Notes under the pieces: generated by a model
The model's input: only the letters and a program-made list of their open reading frames with translations
The model's database searches: none
Told to the model about the DNA's origin: nothing
In this document: in pieces, positions 24,929 through 32,576 of the stretch
Layout: the number at the start of each line of letters is the position of its first letter
Numbering within the stretch: the first letter of the stretch is position 1
Program-made: the position numbers and the translations under genes
Assembly: GCA_030017685.1 (NCBI GenBank)
Contig: JASEHH010000021.1
Location: 1-43,268 of the forward strand
DNA from: Thermodesulfobacteriota bacterium
Lineage (GTDB): Bacteria > Desulfobacterota > BSN033 > UBA1163
Length of the DNA: 43,268 nt
Direction: 5' to 3'

Positions 24929-24974
24929 ATGGATGCCAGTTTACCCAGATCCTACATTACCAACTATATTATCC

Positions 24975-25172
24975 TTACCTCCGTGGACTCCTCCCATTAA
25001 CCAAAGAATCTTCCTTGTCAAGGCGGATCTTTTCAGTCTTGTCTATCTGAACCACTTTCGAATCTTGCACAATAATCTGGACATAGCCATATCGAATACT
25101 CCTTATCGCTTTTAAAATTTGCGAAAGAAGTTCTTCTTCATTTATTTTGAAATTTGAAATAGCTTTTTCCAC
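24975..25172 (-). CDS. DUF2292 (YezD-like) small protein
   Basis: 65 aa with a GTG start; the Shine-Dalgarno is weak. The DUF2292 core is LLSQILKAIRSIRYGYVQIIVQDSKVVQIDKTEKIRL. The function is unknown; relatives such as YezD occur with sulfur assimilation genes. A palindromic site matching the one at the Rrf2 promoter lies 28 bases upstream, so it is probably Rrf2-controlled. It stands directly after the Rrf2 gene on the same strand. Confidence 0.75.
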   Translation of the reverse strand: MEKAISNFKINEEELLSQILKAIRSIRYGYVQIIVQDSKVVQIDKTEKIRLDKEDSLVNGRSPRR

Positions 25173-25199
25173 TTCAATATTCTCTTAATGCCATTTATA

Positions 25200-25224
25200 A
25201 AGTATATTATTACGGTAGACTTTT
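25200..25224 (-). promoter_or_regulatory. Putative Rrf2 operator before the DUF2292 gene
   Basis: Inverted repeat AAAGTATA-N9-TAGACTTT. It matches the palindrome at 25720-25744 in both arms except one base and has the same 9-base spacer. It is placed 28 bases before the DUF2292 start. Confidence 0.6.
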
Positions 25225-25236
25225 AACCGAAAAAAA

Positions 25237-25689
25237 TTAGATATAGTACATTTGGTATTCAGCTCTCCGTTCAGCCATCCCTTTTGTCCTGTTACAGATA
25301 TCTGCTAAAGTGACACGGTCCAGAATTTCGGCCGTTGCATTTTCCACGTCGACCATCACGCTACGGATTCCGCACGTTATCTCCTTTGAGCAGCTCGCAT
25401 GGCCACTACTTACACATCCCAGAGGAGCCAGTGGTCCGTCAATCAACCGTATCACCTCACCAATGGAAATCTTATCTGGAGGTCTGTTTAAAGAATATCC
25501 TCCTCCAATTCCCCTTTTACTCTGAAGGAGGCCTGCATTTTTGAGGATGATCAGAATCTGTTCCAGAAATTTCCCGGGAATTTCCTCTTCCCGCACGATA
25601 TCCTGTATCTGTCTCAAACCTTTCCTGTAATTTTGGGCAAGATCCACCAAGGCCCGCATCGCATATTCTCCCTTCCTGGTAATCTTCAT
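25237..25689 (-). CDS. Rrf2-family transcriptional regulator with three-Cys cluster
   Basis: 150 aa from the ATG at 25689 (MKITRKGEYAMRALVDLA, the standard Rrf2 opening); an upstream in-frame start at 25731 overlaps the operator. The winged helix (about 1-85) has GKFLEQILIILKNAGLLQSKRGIGGGY. Three cysteines, C92, C100 and C106, lie where IscR/NsrR proteins bind an Fe-S cluster, so it may sense Fe-S, NO or redox state. CymR-type regulators of the same family control cysteine metabolism, which fits the sulfur genes downstream. A palindrome over its own -10 suggests autoregulation. Confidence 0.88.
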   Translation of the reverse strand: MKITRKGEYAMRALVDLAQNYRKGLRQIQDIVREEEIPGKFLEQILIILKNAGLLQSKRGIGGGYSLNRPPDKISIGEVIRLIDGPLAPLGCVSSGHASCSKEITCGIRSVMVDVENATAEILDRVTLADICNRTKGMAERRAEYQMYYI

Positions 25690-25719
25690 GATATTGCCCC
25701 CCCATTCATTAAAGTATAT

Positions 25720-25769
25720 AAAGTCTATCAAATATGTAGACTTTTACATTAAAAATAAAAAAATGTCAA
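25720..25769 (-). promoter_or_regulatory. Rrf2 gene promoter with overlapping palindromic operator
   Basis: On the minus strand, TTGACA at 25769-25764 and TAAAAG at 25746-25741 are separated by 17 bases. The perfect palindrome AAAGTCTA-N9-TAGACTTT (25744-25720) covers the -10 and start region, a classic repressor position. AT-rich sequence without genes fills the rest of the gap to 26056, apart from the promoter listed at 25954. Confidence 0.7.
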
Positions 25770-25953
25770 GTCTTTTTTGAAAAAATCTCGTAACTGTTTG
25801 TAATAATTTGTAATTGCAAAACATGAAATAACAAAATTTGTTCAGGTGATCTATTATAATATTCTAAAGAAAGGGGAATTCTTTGGAAAAACCTCCTAAA
25901 ATCTCCTATTGGAAAATGTGATACTTCCGAGGTTCAATATCGAAATTTCCGAT

Positions 25954-25980
25954 TTGACTTATAGGAATACTCCGTATAAT
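25954..25980 (+). promoter_or_regulatory. Possible yedF promoter
   Basis: TTGACT at 25954-25959 and TATAAT at 25975-25980. The 15-base spacer is shorter than ideal. It lies about 75 bases before the yedF start, divergent from the Rrf2 gene. A small palindrome (AACAAA-A-TTTGTT, about 25832-25844) lies further upstream. Confidence 0.4.
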
Positions 25981-26056
25981 ACAAATTATCTGAACCTGAT
26001 TGCTTAATCTTCGGGAAGAAGAATGTGGTCGGTTGTCAATGGAGGTGAATATAGAA

Positions 26057-26638
26057 ATGAGAGAGATCGATTGTCGGGGCATGGCCTGTCCCCAACCTGT
26101 TATTACGGTAAAACAGGCATTGGAAGAAATGAAGGAGGATGAATTGACACTCATTGTGGATAATCCTTCCTCCTGTGAGAATGTTAAGCGATTCGCATTG
26201 GGTCAGGGATGTTCTGTGGAAGTGGAGAGTAGAGAAAGGGATTTCTATATTCGTATCCAAAAAGGTAGACCAATTGAGGAAGCGAAAATTCATCCAAAAG
26301 AAGAAAAAGTAGTGGTTTATATTAACTCTCACCTCCTTGGAGTCGGAGATGAGGCGCTGGGAAGATTCCTGATGAAGAATTTTTTAAAGACCCTTTTAGA
26401 GCTAAAGGTAAAACCGGATCGTGTGATCCTGATCAACAGCGGGGTGCAATTGGCGGCAGAAGAATCCGAGGCCTTGGAGATGCTCACGAAGTTATCAGAG
26501 TCCGGGACGGAGATCCTCTCCTGCGGCACCTGCCTCGACTTCTATGGATTGAAGGAGAAGATGAGGGTAGGAAGGGTTTCCAATATGTATGAAATCCTCC
26601 AGTCCCTTTTAGATGTTGATCGTTTGATCAAACCATGA
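26057..26638 (+). CDS. yedF: YedF, sulfurtransferase-like selenium metabolism protein
   Basis: 193 aa from the ATG at 26057, chosen because GGAGGTG lies nine bases upstream; earlier in-frame starts lack one. The TusA-like N-terminal domain has DCRGMACPQPV with C11 in the CPxP motif. The C-terminal part (about 85-190) is a DsrE-like domain with SCGTCLDFYGL (C156, C159). This two-domain layout is the YedF family, which tracks selenium use across genomes. It probably carries selenium or sulfur in persulfide form. First gene of a cluster leading to selD. Confidence 0.88.
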   Translation: MREIDCRGMACPQPVITVKQALEEMKEDELTLIVDNPSSCENVKRFALGQGCSVEVESRERDFYIRIQKGRPIEEAKIHPKEEKVVVYINSHLLGVGDEALGRFLMKNFLKTLLELKVKPDRVILINSGVQLAAEESEALEMLTKLSESGTEILSCGTCLDFYGLKEKMRVGRVSNMYEILQSLLDVDRLIKP

Positions 26639-26712
26639 TGAAAGGATCGTTCCACCAATTAATAAATGCCAAAAAGTATCGCCGACCATACATGAAAAAG
26701 GGAGGGTGAACC

Positions 26713-27912
26713 ATGAAGCGATGGACTAAGGTCTATGATGATATTGCCATTGTGTTTTACCGTTTGGTATGGAGAAGGGCATGGCCCATATGGGTTGGGG
26801 CGTTGGCGCTTGCTTTTGCGAATATCTTTATGTTTGCTTATGCCCGGGCATTGGGGGTCTTTCCCCAGATGGCGATGTGGGGCAGTTGGGTCTATAATCT
26901 TCTCGGTATCAAGGTAGAGGCGCCGTTTGCCGCCGTCCCTCTAACTCCTCCTCATCTCGACATCCATAGCATGATTGATTTCGGGATAGTCTTTGGCGTT
27001 GCCATCGCAGCTCTCATTTCTGAAGAGTTTAAGATCAGAAAAGATGACTGGCAGGGATATCTGGCGGCCATTGCAGGAGGAGTGCTGATGGGTTTCGGAA
27101 CGGTTTTAATGCCGCCATGTAATGTGGGGGGGTTCTACACCGCCACCATGGCACTCTCTTTGGGTGGGCCAGTAGCTGCTTTAGGACTTCTCCTGGGCGG
27201 GTATGTAGGCGGACTTTTTCTAAAGTGGCAAGCAAACCAAGCTGCCAATGCAGTCGATTTCAGTGCGGCGCCTGTAGGTGAACCCGTAAAAAAAGCCGGG
27301 GCCTCACTCCAGCCATATATTGGAGTGGCAATCGGTATCCTTCTTGCTATAGTGGCTTTCATATATTTCTCGCTGGGGAAACCGAAGTTCACAGGTTTAC
27401 TGCTTTTCGGTGCGTTGTTCGGAATCATCTTCCAGCGCTCAAGGCTATGTATGGCGGCTGCCTTTCGTGAAATCTTGGTAAGTAGGAATGGCACCGTCAT
27501 GAAATGGATATTGTTCAGCATCGCGATCGGGACTGTTGGCTTTGCGATCCTCAAATCTCAGGGGTATCAACAGATGCATTTTGTATTTCCTGCGGGATTG
27601 CATACGGTCGTTGGCGGATTCATCTTTGGGATAGGAATGGTAATAGCTGGCGGCTGTGGAGTGGGCATTCTCTGGCGCTCCGCAGAAGGTTATGTCCGTG
27701 CCTGGATAGCTCTTATTGCAGGGGCATTGACATCTGGATCATGGGTCCTTATCTATGGGCATCGGGTGGGCGAGGGATGGTTGTATGGAAAACCCTTTTC
27801 CCTCGGGCATCAATTCGGATGGTTTGGCGGAACAGCACTGATCCTTTTGTTTCTCGCCTGTTTTTATATCTTGATCACTTATGTGGAGGCAACGAAAAAT
27901 GAAAAAAATTAA
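26713..27912 (+). CDS. yedE: YedE-family membrane protein linked to selenium metabolism
   Basis: 399 aa with about ten membrane helices in two halves. Each half has the YeeE/YedE pore motif with a conserved Cys: MPPCNVGGFYTATMALSLGGP, RSRLCMAAAFREI and GGCGVGILWRSAEG. YeeE homologues take up thiosulfate; the YedE branch found with yedF and selD is thought to move a selenium compound across the inner membrane. It has AGGGAGG upstream and overlaps the tusA-like gene by 14 bases. Confidence 0.88.
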   Translation: MKRWTKVYDDIAIVFYRLVWRRAWPIWVGALALAFANIFMFAYARALGVFPQMAMWGSWVYNLLGIKVEAPFAAVPLTPPHLDIHSMIDFGIVFGVAIAALISEEFKIRKDDWQGYLAAIAGGVLMGFGTVLMPPCNVGGFYTATMALSLGGPVAALGLLLGGYVGGLFLKWQANQAANAVDFSAAPVGEPVKKAGASLQPYIGVAIGILLAIVAFIYFSLGKPKFTGLLLFGALFGIIFQRSRLCMAAAFREILVSRNGTVMKWILFSIAIGTVGFAILKSQGYQQMHFVFPAGLHTVVGGFIFGIGMVIAGGCGVGILWRSAEGYVRAWIALIAGALTSGSWVLIYGHRVGEGWLYGKPFSLGHQFGWFGGTALILLFLACFYILITYVEATKNEKN

Positions 27913-28153
27913 AACCATAAAAGTGGGTGAAAGACATTATCAGGTGGACATGAGAGGGTGGATGTGCCCTTATCCCAAGTATGCGGTAGAATCATTGATC
28001 CGAAAGCTTGAAGACAACAATCGAATGGATATGCTTGTAGATTGCCCTTCTGCCCCTGATGATGTGCCAAAAGTGGTGAAAGCAATGGGTGGAAAAGTCC
28101 CAGAGGTAAGCCAGGTCGGAAGCGGCGAATGGCGGATAGTTATCGTCAAATAA
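27899..28153 (+). CDS. TusA-like sulfur/selenium carrier protein
   Basis: 84 aa from the ATG at 27899 (GTGGAGG upstream). The SirA/TusA fold has DMRGWMCPYPKYAVESL with the active C23 in a complete CPxP motif. It overlaps the end of yedE. YedE and TusA pairs are common; the carrier likely accepts the sulfur or selenium atom that the membrane protein delivers. Unlike the TusA next to sulfite reductase, this copy keeps the second proline. Confidence 0.88.
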   Translation: MKKIKTIKVGERHYQVDMRGWMCPYPKYAVESLIRKLEDNNRMDMLVDCPSAPDDVPKVVKAMGGKVPEVSQVGSGEWRIVIVK

Positions 28154-28223
28154 AACAATAAGGATCTTTTTAATTATTTAGAAAATTAATCAGATAACTT
28201 CAAATGATCAGGAGGATAATTTT

Positions 28224-29240
28224 ATGGCAAATAAAGAAATTAAATGGTCCATTTTAGGATTGGCTGTCGTCCTTCTTCTGTTTAATGTTTCTGAGGCAAA
28301 AGAGAAAGCTATAGAAGTGACCTTTAAGCTAAATCTGAAAGCACCGGAAAATTCAAAAGAGGTGGGGCTCTGGATCCCATATCCGGTATCTGATGAAAAC
28401 CAGATCATAGAGGATGTAAGGATTGATGGCAATTATTCCTCCCGTGGTGTTTACAAAGAAAAGGAATTTGGCAACTCGATCCTCTATACGGAATGGAAAA
28501 ACCTAACGAAAGAAAGGACCCTCACTTATACCTTTAAAATAAGAAGAAAAGAGGTCGTGAAGAAGGACTTTCCCAACGACGAACAACCCTTGAACAAAAA
28601 AGAATTTGCAAAGTTCCTTATGCCAACCAGTCTCGGCCCAACTTCTGGAAAAGTGAAGGAAACCGCAGAAAATATTACAAGGGGAAAAAAGACCACCTTT
28701 GTCAAAGCGAGGGCGATTTATGATTGGATCGTGGATAATATGTATCGTGACCCCCAGATAAAGGGCTGTGGCATTGGGGATGTGGAAAGGCTCCTTGAAA
28801 GTTTGGGTGGTAAATGTGGGGACATCCACTCTGTCTATGTTGCCCTGGCAAGAAGCGTAGGTGTCCCTGCACGAGAAATTTTTGGAATCCGTATTCCAAA
28901 GGGAAAAGAGGGAGATATGACGAAGGCCCAACATTGCTGGGCAGAGTTCTACCTCCCGGGATATGGCTGGGTGCCCGTTGATCCATCGGATGTTAGAAAA
29001 ATCATGCTTGAGAAGAAATTAAATTTAGGAGAGGAGAGGGATTACAGGGAATACTATTTTGGCGCCGTGGATGAAAATAGGATCGCCTATGGGATGGGCA
29101 GAAACCTCATCCTCAACCCTCCCCAGAGAGATGGAAACCTGAATTATTTTATGTATCCTTATGCAGAGGCGGATGGAAAGGCACTGGATGATTTATTTGG
29201 ATTCAATTTAGGATATACAATCTCTTTTAAGGAACTCTAA
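28224..29240 (+). CDS. Exported transglutaminase-like cysteine protease-fold protein
   Basis: 338 aa. An N-terminal hydrophobic segment (about 9-25) serves as signal or anchor. An N-terminal beta domain (about 28-130) precedes the transglutaminase core, with catalytic C198 in GGKCGDIHSVYVALARSVGVPAR, H237 in AQHCWAEF and D253 in WVPVDPSD. The triad is intact, so it is probably a periplasmic peptidase or amide-forming enzyme. It lies between the tusA-like gene and selD and is likely cotranscribed with the former. A link to selenium is unexplained. Confidence 0.88.
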   Translation: MANKEIKWSILGLAVVLLLFNVSEAKEKAIEVTFKLNLKAPENSKEVGLWIPYPVSDENQIIEDVRIDGNYSSRGVYKEKEFGNSILYTEWKNLTKERTLTYTFKIRRKEVVKKDFPNDEQPLNKKEFAKFLMPTSLGPTSGKVKETAENITRGKKTTFVKARAIYDWIVDNMYRDPQIKGCGIGDVERLLESLGGKCGDIHSVYVALARSVGVPAREIFGIRIPKGKEGDMTKAQHCWAEFYLPGYGWVPVDPSDVRKIMLEKKLNLGEERDYREYYFGAVDENRIAYGMGRNLILNPPQRDGNLNYFMYPYAEADGKALDDLFGFNLGYTISFKEL

Positions 29241-29252
29241 GAGGAATAACAG

Positions 29253-29304
29253 CCCCCCACCCTCCCTTCCAAACTACAAAAGGGGGAAAGATGAGGGTGG
29301 GGGG
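29253..29304 (+). terminator. Strong hairpin after the transglutaminase gene
   Basis: Perfect 12-bp inverted repeat, CCCCCCACCCTC at 29253-29264 and GAGGGTGGGGGG at 29293-29304. It has no T tail, so it could be a pause, a 3' protecting hairpin or an attenuator before selD, which starts 25 bases later. Confidence 0.5.
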
Positions 29305-29328
29305 AACAGAAGGCTAAATTTGAGGTAG

Positions 29329-30405
29329 ATGATGACTTTCTTCAGAAAAAAAAAGACTCTGATCAGAAAAAAAAAGACTCTGACCGGACTCTCCCGCACC
29401 TGCGGCTGAGCGGCAAAAATCGGTCCGACAGATCTGTCGGAAGCGCTGAAAGCATTGAAGCCTCCCCAGGATCCAAACCTCCTGGTAGGTTTTGAGACCT
29501 GTGATGATGCGGCTGTTTATCGTCTGTCAGATGACCTGGCCTTCATCAGTACCGCCGATTTCATCACACCTCCTGTGGACGACCCTTACTGGTTTGGCCA
29601 GATTGCGGCAGCCAATTCGCTATCGGATGTATATGCGATGGGAGGAAAACCGCTGACAGCCCTGAATCTCATCATGTTTCCAATGAAAAAGCTTGGGGCG
29701 ACTCTTTTAAGAGAAATACTCCGAGGGGGATCGGATAAGGTTTTAGAAGCAGGCGCTTCCATTGCCGGTGGTCATTCGGTGGATGACAATGAGCCCAAGT
29801 ATGGTCTGGCCGTAACAGGAGTGGTTCATCCTGAACGCATCCTGACCAATTGCGGCGCCAAAGATGGCGACGCCTTGATTCTCACCAAGCCCCTGGGCAC
29901 AGGAGTTTTATTTAACGCCTGCCGTTCCAAAAAGCTTCCCTTCCGCGAGTTAGAATTTATTCTGCCTCAGATCGCCTCACTCAATAAGAATGCCTTGGAA
30001 ATTGCTTTGAATTTCGATATCCATGCATGCACCGACATAACGGGATTTGGTATCGTCGGACACGCATTGGAGATGGCCAAGGGAAGCGGGGTGGGGATCA
30101 ACCTCTTCTATGACAAGCTTCCTTTCTATCCAAATGCACTTCATATGTATCGAAAAGGCGAAACCACAGGAAGCAATATAGCCAACAGAAAATTGGCCGA
30201 AGGATTATTTGAAAAATCAAAAAACTTATCCAGGGAGGAAGAGGAATTGCTGTTTGATCCTCAAACATCCGGTGGGCTTTTGCTTGCCCTGCCTTCCACC
30301 CATGCTGACCAGCTCACCATGGAATTGAGAAAGGCAGGTATGGAGACGGCTGTGCAGGTGGGTGAAGCAATGACAACTGACAGGCCATCGGTAAGGATTG
30401 TCTGA
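29329..30405 (+). CDS. selD: Selenophosphate synthetase SelD with in-frame UGA (selenocysteine)
   Basis: 358 aa if UGA at 29407-29409 (codon 27) is Sec. Start ATG 29329 (GAGGT just upstream; ATG 29332 is also possible). The catalytic segment reads RTCG-U-AAKIGP, with U27 and K30 in the places of E. coli C17 and K20. The rest is complete SelD: DDAAVYRL, STADFITP, NSLSDVYAMGGKPL, GGHSVDD and DPQTSGGLLLA. The enzyme makes selenophosphate from ATP and selenide, the selenium donor for Sec-tRNA. A 21-bp tandem duplication extends the N-terminus. The open frame without recoding would start at 29455 and lack the active site. Confidence 0.92.
29343..29384 (+). repeat. In-frame 21-bp tandem duplication in selD
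   Basis: Two units, 29343-29363 and 29364-29384, differ only in the last base. Each has a run of nine A. In the selD frame they encode RKKKTLI and RKKKTLT, a basic N-terminal extension before the catalytic loop. Confidence 0.85.
29407..29441 (+). promoter_or_regulatory. UGA codon with bacterial SECIS-like hairpin (selD)
   Basis: UGA at 29407-29409, then a perfect 7-bp stem TCCGACA / TGTCGGA (29424-29441) with loop GATC. The loop begins 21 nt after UGA and its first base is G. Best of the three SECIS candidates in the window. Confidence 0.8.
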
Positions 30406-30481
30406 AAATGAGAGACCTCTGAACATTCAGGAATTCAGAAAAACATTTGTTTCAGAGCGCTGTTCCTGATTGGGAGAGTGG

Positions 30482-30706
30482 TTATGATTTGATTTCAAAT
30501 CCTTTTTCCCTCAATATTTTTATGACCTCATCCAAATCCTTGTCCATTTTTCTGCATCCCTGGGGTATGGTGGTTACCCTTCCCAGGGTTTGTCGGGTGA
30601 TTGGATTCTTGACTCCCAGAAATCCCATCTCCTTGAGAATCTCGATGAGATCTGGATACTGCTCGGTCAGCTCGTAAATGCTTTCGCTCAAGTTAATCTC
30701 TTTCAT
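30482..30706 (-). CDS. DUF1858 domain protein
   Basis: 74 aa from the ATG at 30706, one base after the stop of the upstream DUF438 gene, so translation is coupled. The DUF1858 core is INLSESIYELTEQYPDLIEILKEMGFLGVKNPITRQTLGRVTT. The function is unknown; in anaerobes it regularly accompanies DUF438 or hybrid-cluster proteins. It converges with selD, with about 75 bases between. A loose inverted repeat (CTCTGAA / TTTCAGAG, 30417-30457) may terminate both. Confidence 0.85.
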   Translation of the reverse strand: MKEINLSESIYELTEQYPDLIEILKEMGFLGVKNPITRQTLGRVTTIPQGCRKMDKDLDEVIKILREKGFEIKS

Positions 30707-30707
30707 C

Positions 30708-31925
30708 TCACATTCCCTCATCCAGCAATCGCTTCTCCCCTTCCAGTTTCTTTATATCCGCTATATCCTGCGTGACCTCCAGTGTTCCCAGATACTCTCC
30801 GTTTTCGTCTCTGACTGCGAAATATCTTATGCAGATGAATCTTCCCCGGTAATGGATCCAGAAATCCACTGAATTTCTTTTCTTTTCCTTAAACGAAGTC
30901 AGGATTTTCTCAACGATCTCCAGGCTCTGGGGCGGATGGCAGTTCTGAACTTTTCTTCCTATCACCGTCTTCGTTCTTACGAAAATCCTGTCCCGGTTGG
31001 CAGAAAAATATTTCACCCTATCTTCTTTGTCAATAAAGGTGATGTCTACAGGCAGGGTATTCAACAGGTTCATCAATTCCTTCAGCTGCAATACCCCGGT
31101 GGGCAAAGAGATGGCATGATCCTCACCAATCTTTGGCTCCTCGACCACGGCTCTCTTTAACTCGGCAATAAGAGTTAGGGTATCGGTGGGTCTCTCAATG
31201 AAGACATACCCCACTTCATCGCTTTCTTTCAATATTTCCACCCAATCGTTCACATTTAATTTTTCCAGGGAGGTGGGGAAAAGTATGTTCTCCTCCTTAA
31301 AGATCATCCCATCCACTTCCTCGATCAAAGGATTCAGATAGGCATTTATAAACTCCTCTATATCCACCTCACCGATCTTCAAAGTCGCCGCTTTTAACAG
31401 GGCCCTGATCTCATCATCCTTGATCCACATCACTTTTGAAGGACCCATAAAGCCATATCTTTCCAGAAAGGGAAAGAGAAGTTGTTCCTTTTTCGTATAA
31501 TGGATGTCCAGTCCGTTTAATTGGGAAAGGATATCTTTGATCTTTTTTTCTAATTGTCTGATATCATACCCGCTTCTATTTTTTATCAATTCTTTCAAGG
31601 AAGCGGTCAACTTTTCAATTTCAATGTTTTCCTGTTTGAACAAGTAAACCGGATGCGCCGGAGATTGTTCCGTGACCGTTGCCTCTTTTAATGCCGACTC
31701 GAACAACAGGGCGTGCACATTGCATAATTTTTTTATCTCTCCGGGTGAAAGACCGTCGTCTATAAGCGACTGCTCAATCTCAGCGATCTGGGAGGAGGAG
31801 ATGCTTCCGACTTCCTTTACAAACCGGTCCTTTGCTTCCTCCACCGACATGCCCTGATGAAGCTTTAAGATGATATCTTTGACTATCTCTTTTTCTTTCT
31901 CCTTTTGGGTCAACTGCTCGCTCAT
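30708..31925 (-). CDS. DUF438 / hemerythrin-like / PAS sensor protein
   Basis: 405 aa. Domains in order: DUF438 (about 8-85), a hemerythrin-like helical region (about 90-235) with HALLFE, HPVYLFKQEN, HYTKKEQLLFPFLE and EENILFP that could hold a di-iron site, and a C-terminal PAS domain (about 285-395: LNTLPVDITFIDKEDRVKYFS, RKVQNCHPPQS, GTLEVTQDI). It probably senses O2, NO or redox state in the cytosol, but no output domain is present. GAGGAG precedes the ATG. It forms an operon with the DUF1858 gene. Confidence 0.87.
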   Translation of the reverse strand: MSEQLTQKEKEKEIVKDIILKLHQGMSVEEAKDRFVKEVGSISSSQIAEIEQSLIDDGLSPGEIKKLCNVHALLFESALKEATVTEQSPAHPVYLFKQENIEIEKLTASLKELIKNRSGYDIRQLEKKIKDILSQLNGLDIHYTKKEQLLFPFLERYGFMGPSKVMWIKDDEIRALLKAATLKIGEVDIEEFINAYLNPLIEEVDGMIFKEENILFPTSLEKLNVNDWVEILKESDEVGYVFIERPTDTLTLIAELKRAVVEEPKIGEDHAISLPTGVLQLKELMNLLNTLPVDITFIDKEDRVKYFSANRDRIFVRTKTVIGRKVQNCHPPQSLEIVEKILTSFKEKKRNSVDFWIHYRGRFICIRYFAVRDENGEYLGTLEVTQDIADIKKLEGEKRLLDEGM

Positions 31926-32096
31926 TTCTTAACTCCTCTGCACTTTTATAAACTCTGAAATGTTTTTATTTGATCTCCACCCTCTTTGAAAATCCGTAAC
32001 TTTTCATTTTAAGTTCTGCAAGCCTCACCTGGGGGTAGAAAAAATTATATAGAAGAACATCATAGAAGTCTATAGGTCAATAATAAATATTTTTTA

Positions 32097-32126
32097 TTGA
32101 CAACTCCAATCCTATGGTGTTAAAAT
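32097..32126 (+). promoter_or_regulatory. Promoter for Cys-rich gene copy 2
   Basis: TTGACA at 32097-32102 and TAAAAT at 32121-32126 with 18 bases between. The predicted start is at about 32133, next to the ATG at 32134, and there is no Shine-Dalgarno, so a leaderless message is likely. Confidence 0.55.
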
Positions 32127-32133
32127 TTAAGCA

Positions 32134-32448
32134 ATGTTAAAAAAGGCTTTGAGCATATTCATCTCCATTCTTTTACTGCTATCTCTTTTAACAGGGGGGG
32201 TGGGGTTTTCCCTGGAGGTTAGCAATGGTCTTCCCTCTTTTCAAAAACCCTGCAATATGGATCACTGCAATCCACAAGTGCCGAAATGTCCACAATGTCC
32301 CTCTTCAAGTTCCACCATTCAATTTCACCAAGAGGCTGCAGTCTATTTGCCAACGCCTATTTCCTCTTTTATCCTCATTAGCGTAAGCGCCCTCTCCGAT
32401 CAAGGAGTTGTCAAAGCAATATTTCACCCACCCACATTCAATTCGTAA
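32134..32448 (+). CDS. Small exported Cys-rich protein (copy 2 of 3)
   Basis: 104 aa. It has a signal peptide (about 1-26), then the cluster CNMDHCNPQVPKCPQCPSSS and a C-terminal IFHPP. It is paralogous to the protein at 12846: same Cys spacing (C-x4-C then PxCPxCPSSS), same ending and same translation start context. As in copy 1, a zinc-ribbon/CcmH-like gene lies downstream. The function is unknown; metal or thiol chemistry in the periplasm is inferred. Confidence 0.6.
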   Translation: MLKKALSIFISILLLLSLLTGGVGFSLEVSNGLPSFQKPCNMDHCNPQVPKCPQCPSSSSTIQFHQEAAVYLPTPISSFILISVSALSDQGVVKAIFHPPTFNS

Positions 32449-32576
32449 ACCGATCGTTACCCTCTCAAAATTTTTTATTTAAATATTCGATTTTCCTTCG
32501 AGGAAAAATCAAACCTTAAGGGATAGATTTCTCTCTTCCTGACTTCTCTGTGAAGAATCATAGAGAGGAGAACCAA

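Noticed and set aside
29343-29384. Start of a CRISPR or satellite array
   Set aside because: Only two directly adjacent units with no spacers, inside a coding frame.
29455-30405. selD starting at 29455
   Set aside because: It would lack the catalytic Cys/Sec and Lys; the conserved sequence continues upstream through the UGA.
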